From assembly GCF_018278905.1 (NCBI RefSeq), contig NZ_CP046600.1:1364001-1428000 (forward strand): a DNA stretch of 64,000 nucleotides, in the 5' to 3' direction. A program made the translations under genes and the position numbers. Source of the stretch: Mycobacterium spongiae (lineage in GTDB: Bacteria; Actinomycetota; Actinomycetes; Mycobacteriales; Mycobacteriaceae). Shown here piece by piece: positions 34,501-53,610 of the stretch (positions are counted from its first letter, which is position 1; every line of letters starts with the position of its first letter). Under the pieces are notes generated by a model. That model had not been told where the DNA came from, ran no database searches, and was given only the letters and a program-made list of their open reading frames with translations.

Positions 34501-37500
34501 GGCCGGCGCCACCGGTGCGGCGGGCGGGGCCGGTGGTCAGGGTGGCACCGGTGGTGCGGCCGGTGCGGGCACCGGCGGTGTCCAGGGCGCCGGCGGTGCT
34601 GGTGGTGACGGCGGTGTCGGGGGTCAGGGCGGTACCGGGGGTGCCGGTACCGATCACAGCGCTACCCCGGGCACCGATGGTGGCGCTGGTGGCGCTGGCG
34701 GTATCGGCGGTACTGGTGGCGACGCCGGGGCCGGTGGCAAGGGTTCTGTGGCGGGTGCTGATGGTTCCGCGGGCGATGGTGGTGTTGGTGGTACTGGTGG
34801 CACGGGTGGCCAGGGTGGTATTGGTACCACCGGAGCCGCTGATGGCGGTGACGGTGGCCAGGGTGCGGCCGGCGGTCAAGGCGGCGCTGGCGGTAAGGGC
34901 GGTGCGGCCGGTTCCGGGGTCGGTGGTAGTCAGGGTGCGGGCGGTGCCGGTGGTGACGGCGGTGTCGGGGGTCAGGGCGGTACCGGGGGTGCCGGTACCG
35001 ATCACAGCGCTACCCCGGGCACCGATGGTGGCGCTGGTGGCACTGGCGGTATCGGCGGTACTGGTGGCGACGCCGGGGCCGGTGGCAAGGGTTCTGTGGC
35101 GGGTGCTGATGGTTCCGCGGGCGATGGTGGTGTTGGTGGTACTGGTGGCACGGGTGGCCAGGGTGGTATTGGTACCACCGGAGCCGCTGATGGCGGTGAC
35201 GGTGGCCAGGGTGCGGCCGGCGGTCAAGGCGGCGCTGGCGGTAAGGGCGGTGCGGCCGGTTCCGGGGTCGGTGGTAGTCAGGGTGCGGGCGGTGCCGGTG
35301 GTGACGGCGGTGTCGGGGGTCAGGGCGGCACGGGGGGTGCCGGTACCGATCACAGCGCTACCCCGGGCACCGATGGTGGTGCTGGTGGCACTGGCGGTAT
35401 CGGCGGTACTGGTGGCGACGCCGGGGCCGGTGGCAAGGGTTCTGTGGCGGGTGCTGATGGTTCCGCGGGCGATGGTGGTGTTGGTGGTACTGGTGGCACG
35501 GGTGGCCAGGGTGGTATCGGTACCACCGGAGCCGCTGATGGCGGTGACGGTGGCCAGGGTGCGGCCGGCGGTCAAGGCGGCGCTGGCGGTAAGGGCGGTG
35601 CGGCCGGTACTGGGGTCGGGGGTAGTCAGGGTGCGGGCGGTGCCGGTGGTGACGGCGGTGTCGGGGGTCAGGGCGGCATCGGCGGAGCTGGCACGGATCA
35701 CAGCGCTACCCCGGGCACCGATGGTGGTGCTGGTGGCACTGGCGGTATCGGCGGTACTGGTGGCGACGCCGGGGCCGGTGGCAAGGGTTCTGTGGCGGGT
35801 GCTGATGGCTCTGCGGGCGATGGTGGTGTTGGTGGTACTGGTGGCACGGGTGGCCAGGGTGGTATCGGTACCACCGGAGCCGCTGATGGCGGTGACGGTG
35901 GCCAGGGTGCGGCTGGCGGCCAAGGTGGCGCTGGCGGTAAGGGCGGTGCGGCCGGTTCCGGGGTCGGGGGTAGTCAGGGTGCGGGCGGTGCCGGTGGTGA
36001 CGGCGGTGTCGGGGGTCAGGGCGGCATCGGCGGAGCTGGCACGGATCACAGCGCTACCCCGGGCACCGATGGTGGCGCTGGTGGCACTGGCGGTATCGGC
36101 GGTACTGGTGGCGACGCTGGCGCCGGGGGTACCGGGTCCAGCACGGGTGCTGATGGCTCCTCTGGTGACGGCGGCCAAGGCGGTACCGGTGGCGCCGGTG
36201 GTGACGGTGGTATCGGCGCCACCGGAGCCGCCGGTGGCGGGACCGGCGGCCAGGGCGCGGCCGGCGGTCAAGGTGGCGCTGGCGGTAAGGGCGGTGCGGC
36301 CGGTTCCGGGGTCGGTGGTAGTCAGGGTGCGGGCGGTGCCGGTGGTGACGGCGGTGTCGGGGGTCAGGGCGGCATCGGCGGAGCTGGCACGGATCACAGC
36401 GCTACCCCGGGCACCGATGGTGGCGCTGGTGGCACTGGCGGTATCGGCGGTACTGGTGGCGACGCTGGCGCCGGGGGTACCGGGTCCAGCACGGGTGCTG
36501 ATGGCTCCTCTGGTGACGGCGGCCAAGGCGGTACCGGTGGCGCCGGTGGTGACGGTGGTATCGGCGCCACCGGAGCCGCCGGTGGCGGGACCGGCGGCCA
36601 AGGCGCCGCGGGCGGTTCCGGCGGTGCCGGTGGTGACGGCGGCGCGGCCGGTGCCGGCACCGGCGGTGTCCAGGGCGCCGGCGGTGCCGGTGGTGACGGC
36701 GGCGCTGGTGGCCAGGGCGGTACCGGGGGTGCCGGTACCGATCACAGTGCCAATACCGGTGTCGATGGTGGCGTCGGTGGCGAGGGCGGTATCGGCGGCA
36801 CTGGTGGCGACGCCGGCGTCGGCGGCAAGGGTTCTGCGACGGGTGCAGATGGTTCCGCGGGCGACGGCGGTATTGGTGGCACCGGTGGCACTGGTGGCCA
36901 GGGTGGTATCGGCACCACCGGGGCGGCCGGTGGCGGGACTGGCGACCAGGGTGCGGCCGGCGGTGACGGCGGCGCCGGCGGTAAGGGCGGCGCGGCCGGT
37001 GCAGGAACCGGCGGCAGCCAGGGTGCCGGTGGTGACGGTGGTGACGGCGGTACCGGTGGTCAGGGCGGCACCGGTGGTGCCGGTACGGATCACAGCGCCA
37101 GTACCGGGGTCGATGGTGGCGCCGGCGGTCAGGGCGGCATCGGCGGTACCGGTGGGGACGCCGGTGCGGGCGGCAACGGATCCACCACCGGCGCTGACGG
37201 CTCTGCCGGTGACGGTGGCACCGGCGGTGCCGGTGGCACCGGGGGCCAGGGTGGCAGCGGCACCCTGGGGGCGGCCGGTAGCGGTACCGGTGGCCAAGGC
37301 GCCGCGGGCGGTGATGGCGGCGCCGGCGGTGAGGGCGGTGCGGCCGGTGCCGGTAGCGGCGGCAGCCAGGGCGCCGGCGGCGCCGGTGGTGATGGTGGCA
37401 CCGGTGGCCAAGGCGGAACCGGCGGGGCCGGCAAGGCCGGGGCGGCCGGCGGCGGTAACGGCGGCGATGGCGGTGACGGTGGCACCGGCGGCACCGGCGG

Positions 37501-39019
37501 AGCGGCCGGTCAAGGCGGCACCGGGTCAACGACCGGCGCCCACGGCGCCGGCGGTATCGGCGGAGCCGGTGGCGACGGCGGCGACGGCGGCAAAGGCCTC
37601 TTCGGCGACGGCGGCACCGGCTCGACCGAGAACGGCGGCTTCGGAGGCAAGGGCGGTGCCGGCGGCAACGGCGGCGCGGGCGGCGACGCCGTCGACTTCG
37701 AGCTCGACAAAGGAGGCGACGGCGGCGCCGGCGGAAATGGCGGCGCCGGCGGCGCCGGCGGTGGTGGGGGCGGCGGAATTATTACTCCCTTCGGCGACGG
37801 TGGCAACGGTGGTGACGGTGGCGCCGGTGGTGTCGGCGGTATCGGCGGCCAGGGCGGCCTCGGAGGAGGTGATGGCGGCGCCGGTGGCACTGGTGGTGAT
37901 GGCGGTACCGCCGGTAACGCTGGTAACGGCCACGACGGCGGTCCTTCCTTCGGCGGTAACGGCGGTGACGGCGGCACCGGTGGCGCGGCAGGCGCCGGCG
38001 GCGCGGGTGGCCAAGCCGGCTTTGGAACCATCGGTAGCAGCGGTACCGGTGGCGTCGGCGGGACAGGTGGCACCGGGGGCGCCGGCGGTAACGGCGGTAT
38101 CGGCGTCACCGACAGTGCCCTCGGAGGGGGTGGCACTGGGGGCGCCGGAGGCGCCGGAGGCGCCGGCGGTGAGGGTGGTGTCGGCGGTGACCTTCCCGTT
38201 GTCGGCGGCGGTGCCGCCGGTGCGGGCGGCGACGGTGGCGCCGGCGGTGAGGGCGGCGCAGGCGGTGCCTCCGACGTCACCGGCACCGCCGAAGCCTTGG
38301 GCGGTGAAGGCGGCGAGGGCGGCGCCGCCGGGAACGGTGGCCATGGTGGCGGAGTTCTTGGTCCCTTCGGTGGCGGCGCCGACGGCGGCGTAGGTGGCAA
38401 TGGCGGTGCGGGTGGCACCGGCGGTGCGGGCAACTCGACCACCGGTACAGGCACGGGTGGTGCGGGTGGCGCCGGTGGAGCCGCCGGTGATGGCGGCAAC
38501 GGTAGCAATGCTGGCGGCGACGGTAGCCCCGGCGACGCCGGCGCTGGTGGCACGGGCGGTCAGGGCGGCACGGGCGGCGACGGCACGGGTGGTGCAGGCA
38601 CATCCGGCGGCGCTGGTGGCAACGGCGGTGCCGCCGGTAGCGGCGGCACTGGCGGCAATACTGGTGCCGACAACGGGGACGGCGGCGCCGGCGGGTCCGG
38701 CGGCACCGGCGGCGCCGGGGGCGGCGGCGGCAACGGAGGCGTCGACGACACGGGTGGTATCGGCGGTGCCGGCGCCACCGGCGGCGCTGGCGGCGACGGC
38801 GGCAACGGCAGCGGCAGCGGCAACGGCGGCATGGGTGGTGGCGGTGGTACCGGCGGTGGCGGCGGCACCGGCGGCACCGGCGACGGTGGCGCCAATCCCG
38901 GCAACCCCGGCACCGGAGGCGGCCTCGGTAATCCAGGCGGTGGCCCGGTCGGAACTGGTGGGGGCAACGGTGGCACCGGTGGCACCGCCGGCACCGGCGG
39001 CGCCGGCGGCCCCGCATGA
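31562..39019 (+). CDS. PE_PGRS family protein 1 (2485 residues)
   Basis: A very long PE_PGRS protein. The PE domain (residues 1-96) is a helical hairpin and ends with the type VII export signal YAAAE (Y87-E91); the linker GRPLVGNGA (112-120) leads into Gly-Gly-Ala/Asn repeats. Residues 125-910 are irregular PGRS text with GGWLYGNGG blocks; about 915-1958 are nine units of an exact 116-residue repeat; the rest is PGRS ending in [17 protein letters not shown] and no separate C-terminal domain. Such proteins are exported by ESX-5 and sit on the cell surface; roles are mostly unknown. GTG 31562 has CAGGAG upstream. Assembly of the repeats should be checked with long reads. Confidence 0.9.
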   Translation: MSFVSFTPDVFTGVVGDLASIGSALEAANAAAAAATTEVLAAGGDEVSAQIAALFGMFGQEYQAIGAQVGAYHEQFVVTLHSGAVSYAAAEAANVEQTVLNVVNGPTQVLLGRPLVGNGANATTPGGAGGNGGLLWGSGGSGAAGAAGQAGGAGGSAGLLGNGGNGGAGGTGGAAGGAGGSGGWLYGNGGTGGAGGIGGGAGGAGGRAWLVGHAGMGGAGGTGGVPGALAGGSGGAGGSGGLLYGDGGNGGNGSAGADNAAGDGGAGGAGGDGGSAGLFGHGGVGGVGADGGSGGPTVGGADGGAGGAGGDGGRGGWLYGNGGASGVGGNGGTGPGNGGAGGAGGNGGATGLFGHGGTGSAGGTGGAGGGFSGDGGDGGTGGRGGWIYGDGASGGAGGHGANTGAGGAGGDGGAGGAGGLIGAGGAGGAGGAGQGGSSGGAGGAGGHGGHGGWLTGGGGNGGHGGQGGNGVTGGGPGGDGGSGGNAGWLAGSGGNAGNGGNAGNGPTNGGRGGAGGSAGLVGRGGNGGAGGNGAGGGLAGPDGGAGGAGGAGGNGGGLIGDAGHGGDGGNGGIATNGGDGGAGGAGGSAGLFGNGGNGGIGGAGATSTSDGSDGAGGNGAAAGHGGWLYGSGGNGGAGGIGGGAGGAGGNGGFFVGNGGNGGAGSMGSAGGAGGAGGAGGNPGWLFGAGGTGGAGGAGANAITPGAAGGAGGDGGAAGRGGLFMRGGDGGRGGAGGTGADGSPAVGDGDPGGVGGAGGVGGAGGAGGRAPLVFGNGGAGGLGGDGGGGGAGAAGAASATGIGGDGGRGGAGGAAGAGGLGGAAQIFSQAGSTGISGDGGDGGTGGAGGAGGDGTDATAGSGATGGTGFAGGTGGVGGAGGDSGAGGTNGSGGVGGIGGIGGTGGAGGSGADGGAGVAGADGGQGGTGGIGGSAGAGGAAGAGGTGGTTGADGSAGDGGTGGQGGLGGDGGSGIAGAADGGAGATGAAGGAGGQGGTGGAAGAGTGGVQGAGGAGGDGGVGGQGGTGGAGTDHSATPGTDGGAGGAGGIGGTGGDAGAGGKGSVAGADGSAGDGGVGGTGGTGGQGGIGTTGAADGGDGGQGAAGGQGGAGGKGGAAGSGVGGSQGAGGAGGDGGVGGQGGTGGAGTDHSATPGTDGGAGGTGGIGGTGGDAGAGGKGSVAGADGSAGDGGVGGTGGTGGQGGIGTTGAADGGDGGQGAAGGQGGAGGKGGAAGSGVGGSQGAGGAGGDGGVGGQGGTGGAGTDHSATPGTDGGAGGTGGIGGTGGDAGAGGKGSVAGADGSAGDGGVGGTGGTGGQGGIGTTGAADGGDGGQGAAGGQGGAGGKGGAAGTGVGGSQGAGGAGGDGGVGGQGGIGGAGTDHSATPGTDGGAGGTGGIGGTGGDAGAGGKGSVAGADGSAGDGGVGGTGGTGGQGGIGTTGAADGGDGGQGAAGGQGGAGGKGGAAGSGVGGSQGAGGAGGDGGVGGQGGIGGAGTDHSATPGTDGGAGGTGGIGGTGGDAGAGGTGSSTGADGSSGDGGQGGTGGAGGDGGIGATGAAGGGTGGQGAAGGQGGAGGKGGAAGSGVGGSQGAGGAGGDGGVGGQGGIGGAGTDHSATPGTDGGAGGTGGIGGTGGDAGAGGTGSSTGADGSSGDGGQGGTGGAGGDGGIGATGAAGGGTGGQGAAGGSGGAGGDGGAAGAGTGGVQGAGGAGGDGGAGGQGGTGGAGTDHSANTGVDGGVGGEGGIGGTGGDAGVGGKGSATGADGSAGDGGIGGTGGTGGQGGIGTTGAAGGGTGDQGAAGGDGGAGGKGGAAGAGTGGSQGAGGDGGDGGTGGQGGTGGAGTDHSASTGVDGGAGGQGGIGGTGGDAGAGGNGSTTGADGSAGDGGTGGAGGTGGQGGSGTLGAAGSGTGGQGAAGGDGGAGGEGGAAGAGSGGSQGAGGAGGDGGTGGQGGTGGAGKAGAAGGGNGGDGGDGGTGGTGGAAGQGGTGSTTGAHGAGGIGGAGGDGGDGGKGLFGDGGTGSTENGGFGGKGGAGGNGGAGGDAVDFELDKGGDGGAGGNGGAGGAGGGGGGGIITPFGDGGNGGDGGAGGVGGIGGQGGLGGGDGGAGGTGGDGGTAGNAGNGHDGGPSFGGNGGDGGTGGAAGAGGAGGQAGFGTIGSSGTGGVGGTGGTGGAGGNGGIGVTDSALGGGGTGGAGGAGGAGGEGGVGGDLPVVGGGAAGAGGDGGAGGEGGAGGASDVTGTAEALGGEGGEGGAAGNGGHGGGVLGPFGGGADGGVGGNGGAGGTGGAGNSTTGTGTGGAGGAGGAAGDGGNGSNAGGDGSPGDAGAGGTGGQGGTGGDGTGGAGTSGGAGGNGGAAGSGGTGGNTGADNGDGGAGGSGGTGGAGGGGGNGGVDDTGGIGGAGATGGAGGDGGNGSGSGNGGMGGGGGTGGGGGTGGTGDGGANPGNPGTGGGLGNPGGGPVGTGGGNGGTGGTAGTGGAGGPA
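34304..37435 (+). repeat. 348-bp tandem repeat in PE_PGRS 1, about nine units
   Basis: The anchor coding GTDHSA recurs at 34652, 35000, 35348, 35696, 36044, 36392, 36740 and 37088, always exactly 348 bases (116 codons) apart. Units 34652-36392 are nearly identical; the outer ones have diverged without any insertion or deletion. Each unit also contains a [10 protein letters not shown] and a GGSQGAGG or GGVQGAGG landmark. Confidence 0.95.
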
Positions 39020-39099
39020 CCGCAAAAACCCGCTGCTCCAAAGCCAGTCGACAAGCTAGGCGTTGACCAGCACGTCGGGTGGCCGGCGTTGAATGAGGC

Positions 39100-39370
39100 G
39101 GGGCGTTGCCATGGCGAGCATCTGTCGGCCCGGACCCTCTCGCCTTTCGGTTCGGGCGAGCTGGCTTGGTAATCGCTGAGGTCGGTATCGGTGGTCACGT
39201 CGTTTTCGGCGGTCTGGTAGTCCTCGACGTTCCGAACGCGTTCGTGTAGCGGGTTTGCTGATGTTGCTGATGATGTCGGCGGGGGAATCCGAGAGCGGGC
39301 GTCGCGTGGCGTGTCGGACTGGCTTAGGCCTAAACCGTTATGAGCCGGCGTCTGGGCGATCTGTCGTGAA
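39100..39370 (-). pseudogene. Decayed copy of the MmpS-like gene's 5' end, spacer 1
   Basis: On the minus strand the text NPLHERVRNVEDYQTAENDVTTDTDLSDYQ matches, in two pieces, the start region of the MmpS-like gene (NPLHEGVRNVEDYPTAEDYVTSEIDLDDFE). DNA similarity extends upstream through GGCGTGTCGGACTGG. The membrane helix and all later domains are missing, so it is a fragment brought by duplication of flanking DNA. Confidence 0.75.
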
Positions 39371-39634
39371 CTGTCTTTGGAGACTGGTAGCCCCCAGGCG
39401 CTTCGCGCAGGGCGATGGCGTTGCGGCGCTTGAGGTTTAGGGCCAGAAGCTCCTCCACCTGATGTCTGTTTGAGCGTGTCACTGTCGGGGGCCTGATTCG
39501 CCACCGGCTTGTTCGGCCGCGCATTTCTGCTTGGCGTCTTGTTCGCCGGGTGGGTGTGAGAACACAGTCGCATTGCGACGCGACTATTGCGACGGCTTTA
39601 GCTGGGCCTGTTTGGGGGCGGGGGGCGGGGTGGT

Positions 39635-39795
39635 TCTTATAGGTCGTGGAGCACGCCGTCTGGGGTCCTAAGGCAACAGATAGCGAAACCGCTAGCCGAC
39701 TGACCGCGGTAACGCATAGCTTGGCTAGCTAACGATCGCGGTCGGTAATCGGCCGCGGTCTTTCACTGTTACTGCGACCGTTCAGGAGCCTTCCG
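39635..39795 (+). promoter_or_regulatory. PE_PGRS leader 2 with TCTTATAGG element
   Basis: TCTTATAGGTCGTGGAG at 39635 begins a leader 161 bases long, colinear with the leader of the first gene. It is preceded by the G-rich run TTTGGGGGCGGGGGGCGGGG, interrupted by C, which in the third copy has become an uninterrupted run of 19 G. Confidence 0.65.
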
Positions 39796-45372
<5,577 letters not shown>

Positions 45373-45589
45373 ATGACCGCGAATACCCGCAGCCGAGACA
45401 GTTACACCGCAGCCGCCGGGTGACTACCCCGAGGAGGACCCCTCTATGTGGTCAGGCCGCCTCGGGGGCGACGTTGGCGTTGTCGTCACAGCGCTGGTCC
45501 CGGTGACCACGCGCGATTTGAGCAGCCAGTCGAAAGCCACGCGTTGAGCAGTTCGTCTGGTGGCTGGCGTTGAATGACTCGGGGCGTTC

Positions 45590-45850
45590 TTCTGCCACGG
45601 CGAGTGTCTGTCGGCCAAACTCTCTCGCTGTCCGGGTCGGCCGAGCTGGCTTCGTAATCAGCGAGGTCGGTTTCGGTAGTCACGTCGTCTTCGGCGGTCG
45701 GGTAGTGCTCGACGTTCCGAACGCGTTCGTGTAGCGGGTTAGCTGATGTCGTCGGCGGAGGAATCCGAGAGCGGGCGTCGCGCGGCGTGTCGGACTGGCT
45801 TAGGCCAAACCGCTATGAGCCGGCCGCTGAGCGATCTGCCGTGAACTGTC
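45590..45850 (-). pseudogene. Decayed copy of the MmpS-like gene's 5' end, spacer 2
   Basis: Minus-strand text TTETDLADYEASSADPDSERVWPTD resembles TSEIDLDDFESSSADSDGEWVWPAD of the MmpS-like protein, and the upstream DNA again carries GGCGTGTCGGACTGG. Retains slightly more of the coding part than spacer 1 (to the WVWPADRR-like segment) but no membrane helix. Confidence 0.75.
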
Positions 45851-46217
45851 TTTGGAGACTGGGAGCCCGCCTGGCGCTTCGCGCAGGGCGTGTCGTTCCA
45901 TCTGTGTGAATCTGGTCTTGTCGATCGTTGGGGCCGCTCTTCGGGCGGGCGGGACAAGTGTCTTGTCCGAGGCCCTGGAGGCGCCAGTTAAGGGCGGGGT
46001 CGCCCGCCGCGCAGGGCGATGGCGGTGCGGCGCTTGAGGTTTAGGGCCAGAAGCTCCTCCACCTGATGTCTGTTTGAGCGTGTCACTGTCGGGGGCCTGA
46101 TTCGCCACCGGCTTGTTCGGCCGCGCATTTCTGCTTGGCGTCTTGTTCGCCGGGTGGGTGTGAGAACACAGTCGCGTAGCGACGCGACTATTGCGACGGC
46201 CGTAGCTCGACCTGTTC

Positions 46218-46236
46218 GGGGGGGGGGGGGGGGGGG
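46218..46236 (+). repeat. Run of 19 G in the promoter region of PE_PGRS 3
   Basis: An uninterrupted G19 tract ending directly at the TCTTATAGG element. Homologous positions in the other two leaders are G-rich but interrupted. Runs this long slip readily during replication, and their length in an assembly is uncertain. Confidence 0.9.
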
Positions 46237-46396
46237 TCTTATAGGTCGTGGAGCACGTCTCCTGGGGTCGATGGCGCCGTGATTGCGAAACCGCGTGCAA
46301 TCAACCGCGGTGGTGATTAGCTTCGCTAGCTAACGATCGCGGTCGGTGTCCGGCCGCGGTCTTTCACTGTTACTGCAACTGTTCAGGAGCCTTCCG
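46237..46396 (+). promoter_or_regulatory. PE_PGRS leader 3 with TCTTATAGG element
   Basis: TCTTATAGGTCGTGGAGCACG begins here in two parts with the same leader as the other genes, 160 bases from the GTG. The G19 tract would fall in the -10/-35 spacer, so its length could set promoter strength. Confidence 0.65.
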
Positions 46397-49300
46397 GTGT
46401 CTTTTGTTTCGTTTACTCCCGATGTTTTCACTGGTGTTGTTGGTGATTTGGCCAGTATTGGTGCGGCGTTGGAGGCGGCGAACGCGGCGGCGGCTGCGGC
46501 GACGACGGAGGTGTTGGCCGCGGGTGCTGATGAGGTGTCGGCGCAGATTGCGGCGTTGTTCGGCATGTTTGGTCAGGAGTATCAGGCGATCAGTGCCCAG
46601 GTTGCGGCGTATCACGAGCAGTTCGTGGTGACGCTGCACAGTGGTGCGGTGTCGTATGCGGCTGCTGAGGCCGCCAATGTGGAGCAGGCGGTGCTCAATG
46701 TGGTGAACGGTCCGACGCAGGTGTTGTTGGGGCGCCCGTTGGTGGGCCATGGTGCGGATGCGACCACGCCGGGTGGTGCTGGTGGGAATGGTGGGTTGTT
46801 GTGGGGTAGCGGTGGTAGTGGTGCGGCGGGGGCGGCCGGGCAGGCTGGGGGGGCCGGCGGGTCGGCGGGGTTGTTGGGCAACGGCGGCAATGGTGGTGCC
46901 GGTGGCATCGGCGCTGCGGGTGGTGCTGGTGGCACTGGTGGGTGGCTGTATGGGCGTGGCGGTAATGGGGGTGCTGGCGGGATCGGTGGCGGTGCCGGGG
47001 GTGCGGGCGGACACGCGTGGTTGTTCGGCAACGGTGGTCTTGGTGGTGCTGGGGGTAGTGGGGGCAGCGGGGGCGGCACCGGTGGCGCTGGTGGCGATGG
47101 TGGGGTGTTCTACGGCAGTGGTGGTGCTGGTGGGGCGGGTAGTTCTGGTCAGGCCGGCGGGGCTGGTGGGGACGCGGGGTTGTGGGGCCGTGGTGGTGCT
47201 GGTGGTGCTGGGGGTGATGGTGGGTTCGCTGGTGGGGCTGGTGGTGATGGTGGGTTGGTGATGGGTGCTGGCGGTGCCGGCGGGGTCGGTGGTGTTGGTG
47301 GTGGGGCCGGCGGTGTGGGCGGCAACGGTGGTTTGTTGATTGGTGATGGTGGTGTGGGTGGTGTGGGTGGTGTCGGCGGCGGGGCTGGTGGTAACGGGGG
47401 TCAGGCCGCCCAACTGTTCGGTTTCGGCGGGTCCGGTGGGGCTGGGGGTGTCGGCGATGCTGGTAGTACGGGCGGTGATGGTGGTGCTGGCGGCACCCCG
47501 GGGTGGTTGTTCGGCGTCGGTGGCGCCGGTGGGGCCGGTGGTGCTGGGGGTGTGGCGACCTCGATCGGTACCGCTGGCGGTGACGGCGGTACCGGGGGCG
47601 CTGGTGCGCGTGGGGGATTGTTCATGGGTGGTGGTGACGGCGGGGCCGGCGGTGCTGGGGGTGCGGGTAAGGCCGGTGCTGATGGGGTCGGTGATGGCGG
47701 GTCCGGTGGTGATGGTGGCGGTGGTGGTCTCGGCGGTAACGGTGGGGCCGGGGGTCAGGGCGCGGTGTTGTTCGGCTCTGCCGGGGCGGGCGGGGCCGGC
47801 GGGATCGGCGGTGCTGGTGGTGCTGGTGGTGCGGGTGCTGACGGCATCACCGGTGTCGGTGGTGACGGTGGTAATGGCGGCACCGGTGGTCAGGCTGGCC
47901 AAGCTGGTGCTGGTGGTGCGGGCAACGTGTTCAGCGAGGCCGGGACGGCGGGGACCGTGGGTTTTGGTGGTGATGGTGGTGCCGGTGGTCATGGTGGCGC
48001 CGGGGCTGCTGGTGCTGATGCCACCGGCGCCGGCAACACCGGTGACACGGGGTTTGCTGGTGGGTCCGGTGGTGTTGGTGGTGATGGTGGCGGCAGCGGT
48101 GTGTTGCAGGGTGCTGGTGGTGTTGGTGGTGACGGCGGGGTCGGGGGTATCGGCGGTGCCGGTAGCGCCGGTAGCGCCGGTGTTGATCCACAAACGGCTG
48201 GGGGTGTCGGCGGCCACGGCGGCCAGGGCGGTGTTGGTGGTGATGCCGGCCTGGGGGGTGCTGGTTCGGTCGCTGGGGCTGGGGGTAGTGCTGGTGATGG
48301 CGGCGCTGGTGGTGCCGGCGGGGCCGGTGGTGCGGGTGCCGATAACACCAGCGTGGCTGGTGCGGGCGCTGATGGCGCCGCTGGTGGTGACGGTGGCGCT
48401 GGTGGTGGCGGCGGCAAGGGCGGTGCGGCCGGTAACGCTCATGGCGGTACCGAGGGCAGCCGGGGTGTCGGGGGTGCCGGTGGTGATGGTGGTACCGGTG
48501 GTCAGGGCGGTACCGGTGGTGTGGGTACGGATAACAGTGCTAACGCGGGGGTCGATGGCGGTGCCGGCGGCAAAGGCGGTATCGGTGGTGCCGGTGGCGA
48601 CGCCGGTGCTGGCGGTGCTGGGTCGGTGACCGGTGTTGATGGCTCTGCGGGTGATGGCGGTGTTGGTGGTCAGGGTGGCGATGGTGGTGATGGTGGTGTC
48701 GGTACCGCCGGGGCGGCCGATGGCGGTGACGGCGGTCAAGGCGCGGCCGGTGGGGCTGGCGGCGCTGGTGGTCAGGGTGGTGCGGTCGGTGCTGGTACCG
48801 GCGGCAGCCAGGGCGCCGGTGGTGCTGGTGGTGATGGTGGTACCGGTGGTCAGGGCGGTACCGGGGGTGCCGGTACCGATCACAGTGCTAACGCGGGGGT
48901 CGATGGGGGTGCTGGCGGTGCCGGCGGTGCCGGTGGTGCTGGTGGCGACGCCGGGGCTGGGGGTGCTGGGTCCAGCACGGGTGCTGCTGGTTCGGCCGGT
49001 GACGGCGGTACCGGCGGCGCCGGTGGCGATGGTGGTGATGGTGGTATCGGCAGCACCGGGGCCGCTGGTGGCGGTACCGGTGGTCAAGGGGCGGCTGGTG
49101 GGGCTGGCGGCGCTGGTGGTCAGGGTGGTGCGGTCGGTGCTGGTACCGGTGGCAGCCAGGGTGCCGGTGGTGCTGGTGGTGACGGCGGCCTCGGTGGCCA
49201 GGGCGGTGCCGGTGGTGCCGGTACCGACAGCAGCGGCAATACCGGGGTTGATGGTGGTGTCGGTGGCACTGGCGGTATCGGCGGGACCGGTGGCGAGGCT

Positions 49301-52165
49301 GGGGCTGGGGGCGCCGGGTCCACCACGGGTGCTGATGGCTCCGCCGGAGACGGTGGTGTTGGTGGTACCGGTGGCACCGGTGGCCAGGGCGGTATCGGCA
49401 CCACCGGGGCCGCTGATGGCGGTACCGGCGGTCAAGGCGCGTCCGGCGGGGCCGGCGGCGCCGGCGGTGAGGGTGGTGCGGCCGGTGCCGGGGTCGGCGG
49501 CAGCCAGGGTGCCGGCGGTACCGGTGGTGACGGCGGGGTCGGTGGCCAAGGCGGCACCGGTGGAGCCGGTACGGATCACAGCGCCAGTACCGGGGTTGAT
49601 GGTGGTGTCGGCGGCGCTGGCGGTATCGGCGGGACCGGTGGCGAGGCCGGCGCCGGGGGCAGCGGGTCCACCATGGGTGCTGACGGCTCTGCCGGCGATG
49701 GCGGTGTTGGTGGTACCGGTGGCACCGGTGGACAGGGCGGTATCGGCACGGCCGGGGCGGACGGTGGCGGCACCGGTGGCCAAGGCGCGGCCGGCGGTGA
49801 TGGCGGCGCCGGCGGTAAGGGCGGCGCGGCCGGTGCCGGGGTCGGCGGCAGCCAGGGCGCCGGCGGTACCGGTGGTGACGGCGGTATCGGCGGCCAAGGC
49901 GGCACCGGCGGAACCGGCACCGACAACAGCGCCAGTACCGGGGTCGATGGTGGCGCCGGCGGTCAGGGCGGCATCGGCGGTACCGGTGGGGACGCCGGTG
50001 CGGGCGGCAACGGATCCACCACCGGCGCTGACGGCTCTGCCGGTGACGGTGGCACCGGCGGTGACGGTGGCACCGGTGGCCAGGGTGGCAGCGGCACCCT
50101 GGGAGCGGCCGGTGGCGGTACCGGTGGCCAAGGCGCCGCCGGCGGTGATGGCGGCGCCGGCGGTAAGGGCGGTGCGGCCGGTGCCGGTAGCGGCGGCAGC
50201 CAGGGCGCCGGCGGCGCCGGTGGTGACGGTGGCACCGGTGGCCAAGGCGGCACCGGCGGGGCCGGCACCGACAACAGTGCCAACCCAGGTCTCGGCGGCG
50301 GCGATGGCGGTGACGGTGGCACCGGCGGCACCGGCGGAGCGGCCGGTCAAGGCGGCACCGGGTCAACGACCGGCGCCCACGGAACCGCCGGCGACGGCGG
50401 CAGGGGCGGCGACGGCGCCAGCGGTGGTCAGGGCGGTATCGGCACGACCGGGGCGGCCGGTGGTGGTGCTGGCGGCCAAGGTGCGGCCGGCGGTGATGGC
50501 GGAGCCGGCGGTGATGGCGGTGCGGCCGGTGCCGGTAGCGGCGGCATCCAGGGTGATGGTGGCACCGGTGGTGATGGTGGCACCGGTGGTCAGGGCGGCA
50601 CCGGCGGGGCCGGCACGGACAACAGCGCTAACCCAGGTCTCGACGGCGGCGCCGGGGGTGCCGGCGGTATCGGCGGCGTCGGCGGCGGGGCCGGTCAAGG
50701 CGGCACCGGGTTAACGACGGGCGTCAACGGCACCGCCGGGACAGGCGGAGCGGGTGGAGCAGGCGGTACCGGCGGGGCCGGCGGCCACGCCGTGGCCGGC
50801 GGCGACGCCGGGGGTGACGGCGGCGTAGGCGGCGTAGGCGGCAAGGGCGGCGTCGCCGGCGCTGGCGTCGGCGGAGCAGGCGGCGTCGGCGGTATCGGCG
50901 GCGACGGCGGTATCGGCGGCGACGGTGGCACAAGCGTCAACGGCTCAACCGTCGGCGGTGACGGCGGCAATGGCGGTGCAGCCGGCAATGGAGGCTCCGG
51001 CGGCGTGGGCAGCTTGGATGGCGACGGCATCGGCGGTACGGGCGGCGTCGGCGGTAACGGCGGTAACGGCGGTAACGGCGGTGACGGCGGCGAGGGTTTC
51101 GGCGGTAACGGCGGTGACGGCGGCCGAGCCGGCGACGGAGGCTTAGGCGGGGCGCCTGGTAAGGGAATCCATGCCGGTGACGGCGGGGCGGCCGGTATCG
51201 GCGGTAACGGCGGTGACGGTGGCAACGGCCTACCCGGCGCCACAACCAGCGTGGCCGAGGGCGGCGCCGGCGGCAATGGCGGCGCCGGCGGCAACGGCGG
51301 CATGGGCTTCCCGGTTGCCACCGGCTTCGGTGGCAACGGCGGTGCGGCCGGTGACGGAGGTCAGGGCGGCGCTGGCGGCGATGGCTTCTCCGCTGCAGGA
51401 ATAGGCATCGGCGGCGCAGGCGGTGCCGGCGGTGCCGCCGGGAACGGCGGCGCGGGCGGTCAAGGCGGCACTGGGCTATCGACACCGTCACCCTCCGACG
51501 GCGCTGGCGGGGCCGGCGGAGGGGGTGCCGCCGGCGGTGCGGGCGGTGCCGGCGGCGACGGCACCTCCTTCGCTGGTATCGGCATAGGCGGTGCGGGCGG
51601 CGCCGCCGGTAGCGGAGGTTCCGGCGGTAACGGCGGCGAGGGCTTCCGCGTCCCCACCGGCGCCGGCGGCAACGGTGGCACCGGCGGTCAGGGCGGCGCC
51701 GGCGGCACCGCTGCGGGTGCATCCCCCTTCGGCGGCGGCGGCGACGGCGGCGCGGGCGGCGCCGGCGGTACCGGCGGCCGAGGCGGCGATGAGCTCAGCA
51801 CCATCGAGCCCGGCGACGGCGGCAGGGGCGGATCCGGTGGTGGCGGCGGGTCCGGCGGCGACGGCGGCGGAAGCACTGGTGGTCCGGGCGGGTCCGGCGG
51901 CGGCGGCGGGTCCGGCGGTGATGGCGGCGACGGCGGCAACGGCAGCCGGACCGACAGCGGCAACGGCAGCGGCGGCACGGGTGGCGACGGCGGCACCGGC
52001 GGTGGCGGCGGCACCGGCGGCGCTGGCGACGGCGGCGCCAATCCCGGTGACCCCGGCACCGGCGGGGGCCTCGGTAATCCAGGCGATGGCCCGGTCGGAA
52101 CTGGCGGCGGTACCGGTGGCATGGGCGGCACCGCGGGCACCGGCGGCGCAGGCGGCGCCGCATGA
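46397..52165 (+). CDS. PE_PGRS family protein 3 (1922 residues)
   Basis: PE domain (residues 1-96) with YAAAE, linker GRPLVGHGA and PGRS region. GTG 46397 is chosen by its ribosome site and by the other two genes; the frame is open 51 bases further upstream. Residues to about 595 follow protein 2 nearly word for word; about 596-1407 are seven 116-residue units; later text is distinct PGRS with Phe/Pro-containing blocks ([22 protein letters not shown]) and the shared tail [17 protein letters not shown]. No C-terminal enzyme domain. Expression may be phase-variable because of the G19 tract upstream. Confidence 0.9.
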   Translation: MSFVSFTPDVFTGVVGDLASIGAALEAANAAAAAATTEVLAAGADEVSAQIAALFGMFGQEYQAISAQVAAYHEQFVVTLHSGAVSYAAAEAANVEQAVLNVVNGPTQVLLGRPLVGHGADATTPGGAGGNGGLLWGSGGSGAAGAAGQAGGAGGSAGLLGNGGNGGAGGIGAAGGAGGTGGWLYGRGGNGGAGGIGGGAGGAGGHAWLFGNGGLGGAGGSGGSGGGTGGAGGDGGVFYGSGGAGGAGSSGQAGGAGGDAGLWGRGGAGGAGGDGGFAGGAGGDGGLVMGAGGAGGVGGVGGGAGGVGGNGGLLIGDGGVGGVGGVGGGAGGNGGQAAQLFGFGGSGGAGGVGDAGSTGGDGGAGGTPGWLFGVGGAGGAGGAGGVATSIGTAGGDGGTGGAGARGGLFMGGGDGGAGGAGGAGKAGADGVGDGGSGGDGGGGGLGGNGGAGGQGAVLFGSAGAGGAGGIGGAGGAGGAGADGITGVGGDGGNGGTGGQAGQAGAGGAGNVFSEAGTAGTVGFGGDGGAGGHGGAGAAGADATGAGNTGDTGFAGGSGGVGGDGGGSGVLQGAGGVGGDGGVGGIGGAGSAGSAGVDPQTAGGVGGHGGQGGVGGDAGLGGAGSVAGAGGSAGDGGAGGAGGAGGAGADNTSVAGAGADGAAGGDGGAGGGGGKGGAAGNAHGGTEGSRGVGGAGGDGGTGGQGGTGGVGTDNSANAGVDGGAGGKGGIGGAGGDAGAGGAGSVTGVDGSAGDGGVGGQGGDGGDGGVGTAGAADGGDGGQGAAGGAGGAGGQGGAVGAGTGGSQGAGGAGGDGGTGGQGGTGGAGTDHSANAGVDGGAGGAGGAGGAGGDAGAGGAGSSTGAAGSAGDGGTGGAGGDGGDGGIGSTGAAGGGTGGQGAAGGAGGAGGQGGAVGAGTGGSQGAGGAGGDGGLGGQGGAGGAGTDSSGNTGVDGGVGGTGGIGGTGGEAGAGGAGSTTGADGSAGDGGVGGTGGTGGQGGIGTTGAADGGTGGQGASGGAGGAGGEGGAAGAGVGGSQGAGGTGGDGGVGGQGGTGGAGTDHSASTGVDGGVGGAGGIGGTGGEAGAGGSGSTMGADGSAGDGGVGGTGGTGGQGGIGTAGADGGGTGGQGAAGGDGGAGGKGGAAGAGVGGSQGAGGTGGDGGIGGQGGTGGTGTDNSASTGVDGGAGGQGGIGGTGGDAGAGGNGSTTGADGSAGDGGTGGDGGTGGQGGSGTLGAAGGGTGGQGAAGGDGGAGGKGGAAGAGSGGSQGAGGAGGDGGTGGQGGTGGAGTDNSANPGLGGGDGGDGGTGGTGGAAGQGGTGSTTGAHGTAGDGGRGGDGASGGQGGIGTTGAAGGGAGGQGAAGGDGGAGGDGGAAGAGSGGIQGDGGTGGDGGTGGQGGTGGAGTDNSANPGLDGGAGGAGGIGGVGGGAGQGGTGLTTGVNGTAGTGGAGGAGGTGGAGGHAVAGGDAGGDGGVGGVGGKGGVAGAGVGGAGGVGGIGGDGGIGGDGGTSVNGSTVGGDGGNGGAAGNGGSGGVGSLDGDGIGGTGGVGGNGGNGGNGGDGGEGFGGNGGDGGRAGDGGLGGAPGKGIHAGDGGAAGIGGNGGDGGNGLPGATTSVAEGGAGGNGGAGGNGGMGFPVATGFGGNGGAAGDGGQGGAGGDGFSAAGIGIGGAGGAGGAAGNGGAGGQGGTGLSTPSPSDGAGGAGGGGAAGGAGGAGGDGTSFAGIGIGGAGGAAGSGGSGGNGGEGFRVPTGAGGNGGTGGQGGAGGTAAGASPFGGGGDGGAGGAGGTGGRGGDELSTIEPGDGGRGGSGGGGGSGGDGGGSTGGPGGSGGGGGSGGDGGDGGNGSRTDSGNGSGGTGGDGGTGGGGGTGGAGDGGANPGDPGTGGGLGNPGDGPVGTGGGTGGMGGTAGTGGAGGAA
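48182..50617 (+). repeat. 348-bp tandem repeat in PE_PGRS 3, seven units
   Basis: Anchors at 48530, 48878, 49226, 49574, 49922, 50270 and 50618 are each 348 bases apart, the same exact period as in the two preceding genes. The anchor varies (GTDNSAN, GTDHSAN, GTDSSGN, GTDHSAS) while spacing does not. Confidence 0.93.
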
Positions 52166-52458
52166 CCGCGAAAACCCCTGCCCCAGAGCGGGCAGGGGGC
52201 AGGCCCTGGGTGACTCACCCGGGAGGAAGACCCCTATATATGGTCAGGCCGCCTCGGGGGCGACGTTGGCGTTGTCGTCACAGCACTGGTCTCCGCGACC
52301 ACACGAGGTTTGAGCAGTCAGTCGACAAGCTACGCGTTGAGCAGCAGTTAGTGCGGCTGACTGGCACCAATGCCCGGTCGCCGTCGAGGAGCGCCGGGCA
52401 CGTCTACTAGCCTGCTGCTGACACTCTTGCGAGCGAATACCAACGGAAGGGGCCACGG

Positions 52459-53476
<1,018 letters not shown>

Positions 53477-53610
53477 TTACTCCCTGTCGACTCACAGTAG
53501 CGTCGGACTGACCTGAACTGGCGCTATAGGTGCCGGCGGATGTCGGCTAGCGAGGCGTCTTCGGGCGTGCCAGAGGTCCGCCTTGGGGCCAGCTGTGTAA
53601 TCCTGGGAGA

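Noticed and set aside
34304..37435. Regular repeats considered as a CRISPR array
   Set aside because: Units are 348 bases, coding throughout, with no short repeat/spacer alternation and no cas genes nearby.
34296..38393. Plus-strand alternative frame of about 1365 codons inside PE_PGRS 1
   Set aside because: Frame-shifted reading of the same Gly-rich repeats; no ribosome site, and the PE domain fixes the true frame.
46370..50350. Very long minus-strand open frame (about 1326 codons) opposite the third PE_PGRS gene, and similar ones opposite the other two
   Set aside because: Mirror images of GGN-rich coding DNA: the Gly/Ala codons read as Thr/Ala/Pro on the other strand and lack stops. No start signals or family resemblance.
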